From NCBI GenBank assembly GCA_948766235.1, contig CAQCFX010000057.1:1-6267 (forward strand): a DNA stretch of 6,267 nt, written 5' to 3'. The DNA is from an uncultured Oscillospiraceae bacterium. Lineage in GTDB: Bacteria; Bacillota; Clostridia; Oscillospirales; Oscillospiraceae. Made by a program: the position numbers and the translations under genes. Below, piece by piece: positions 5,748 to 6,267 of the stretch. Every line of letters begins with the position of its first letter. The first letter of the stretch is position 1. Under the pieces are notes generated by a model. It did no database searches, was not told the origin of the DNA, and saw nothing but the letters and a program-made list of their open reading frames with translations.

Positions 5748-6267
5748 TAAATTCTGGCAATTCCGCAATGCGGCGGACGGGAGCGGAGAACTGCTGCTGT
5801 ATGGGAATATTGCGGGAGAAAAAAGCTGGTACAGCGACGATGTGACGCCAAAGCAGTTTGCCGAGGACCTGGCCGGGCTGGGAACGGTCAGCAACATCAC
5901 AGTCCGAATCAACAGCGGCGGCGGGGATGTGTTTGCGGCGGTGGAAATCGGGAACCTGCTGGAACAGCACCCGGCCACCGTGACGGCCCGCATCGGCGGA
6001 GTGTGTGCATCGGCGGCGACAATCATCGCCTGCCATTGCAACAAGGTCATTGCCGCCAACGACAGTACCTACATGGTGCATCCGGTCAGTATGTACTGCG
6101 GGTATGCCAACGCGGCGGACCTGCAAAAATACCTGGAGGCGTTGGCGACCATCAAAGAAAACATCATCAGCCTTTACGCCAAAAAGACCGGGCGGACCAA
6201 GGAGGAAGTAACGGCCTGGATGGACGCGGAAAGCTGGTGGACCGGGCCGCAGGCCAAGGAAAACGGC
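5740..6267 (+). CDS. ClpP-like head maturation protease (5' part, runs off the window)
   Basis: The first 176 codons of a serine protease of the S14/ClpP fold, placed after the portal like lambda gene C. It is expected to degrade scaffold and trim head proteins inside the prohead. The substrate-binding segment R-I-N-S-G-G-G-D-V-F is at 56-65. The likely nucleophile is S91 in G-G-V-C-A-S-A-A (the position of the Ser in G-x-A-A-S of ClpP), and the likely catalytic His is H114 in Y-M-V-H-P. The third acidic residue falls at about D162-E164 in M-D-A-E-S-W-W, where cellular ClpP uses Asp; alignment by the following W-T/F-L-S motif favours E164. Cysteines 89, 98 and 100 surround the active-site helix, which is uncommon. 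The gene begins with GTG overlapping the portal stop by 8 bases. Whether a scaffold or capsid domain is fused downstream lies outside the window. Confidence 0.9.
   Translation, partial: MPNKFWQFRNAADGSGELLLYGNIAGEKSWYSDDVTPKQFAEDLAGLGTVSNITVRINSGGGDVFAAVEIGNLLEQHPATVTARIGGVCASAATIIACHCNKVIAANDSTYMVHPVSMYCGYANAADLQKYLEALATIKENIISLYAKKTGRTKEEVTAWMDAESWWTGPQAKENG

Noticed and set aside
4479..6059. 526-codon minus-strand open frame opposite the portal and protease genes
   Set aside because: Same reasoning: no domain, skewed composition, no credible ribosome binding site, and it crosses two clear genes.
1..6267. CRISPR arrays, tRNA or rRNA genes, insertion sequences, integrase attachment sites
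   Set aside because: No regularly spaced repeats, no cloverleaf-like sequence, no transposase or terminal inverted repeats, and no integrase or att-like duplication were seen.

Overview
The window is the start of the late (DNA packaging and head) module of a lambda-type tailed phage, most likely a prophage. The gene order on the + strand is: two terminase small-subunit-like genes, a small cysteine-rich ORF, the GpA-type terminase large subunit, a small gpW-like head-completion protein, a lambda-family portal, and the first 176 codons of a ClpP-like head maturation protease that runs off the right edge. This is lambda's Nu1-A-W-B-C order with two insertions. The DNA is GC-rich, nearly every gene has a strong GGAGG-type ribosome binding site, and the first small subunit belongs to the PBSX/XtmA type. 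I infer a GC-rich Gram-positive host, perhaps a gut Clostridia/Oscillospiraceae bacterium. No host gene is present to confirm this.

Region 1-123 is the 3' end of an upstream gene in frame 1, of unknown identity. Region 124-644 is about 520 bp without a convincing gene, unusually long for such a compact genome. It holds a cluster of GGAC repeats (166-223), a candidate intrinsic terminator (321-350), an A/T- and G-tract direct and inverted repeat (361-428), a weak promoter-like sequence (431-459), a strong intrinsic terminator (520-555) and a long imperfect inverted repeat (559-617) just before the first ribosome binding site. This is where a cos-type packaging site and late-gene control would be expected, but neither can be proved from sequence.

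Region 645-6267 is one tightly packed operon, with genes overlapping or separated by at most about a dozen bases. The small and large terminase subunits would recognise and cut concatemeric phage DNA and drive it with ATP through the portal. The ClpP-like protease would process the scaffold/head precursor, and the gpW-like protein would seal the filled head for tail attachment.

The least ordinary points are the coexistence of an XtmA-type and a Nu1-type small subunit in one operon, a 56-residue four-cysteine ORF filling the only real gap between them and the large subunit, and a promoter-terminator-hairpin arrangement that could be an antitermination switch. Apart from these, the window is recognisable phage packaging machinery, and I see no clear evidence of a wholly new system.
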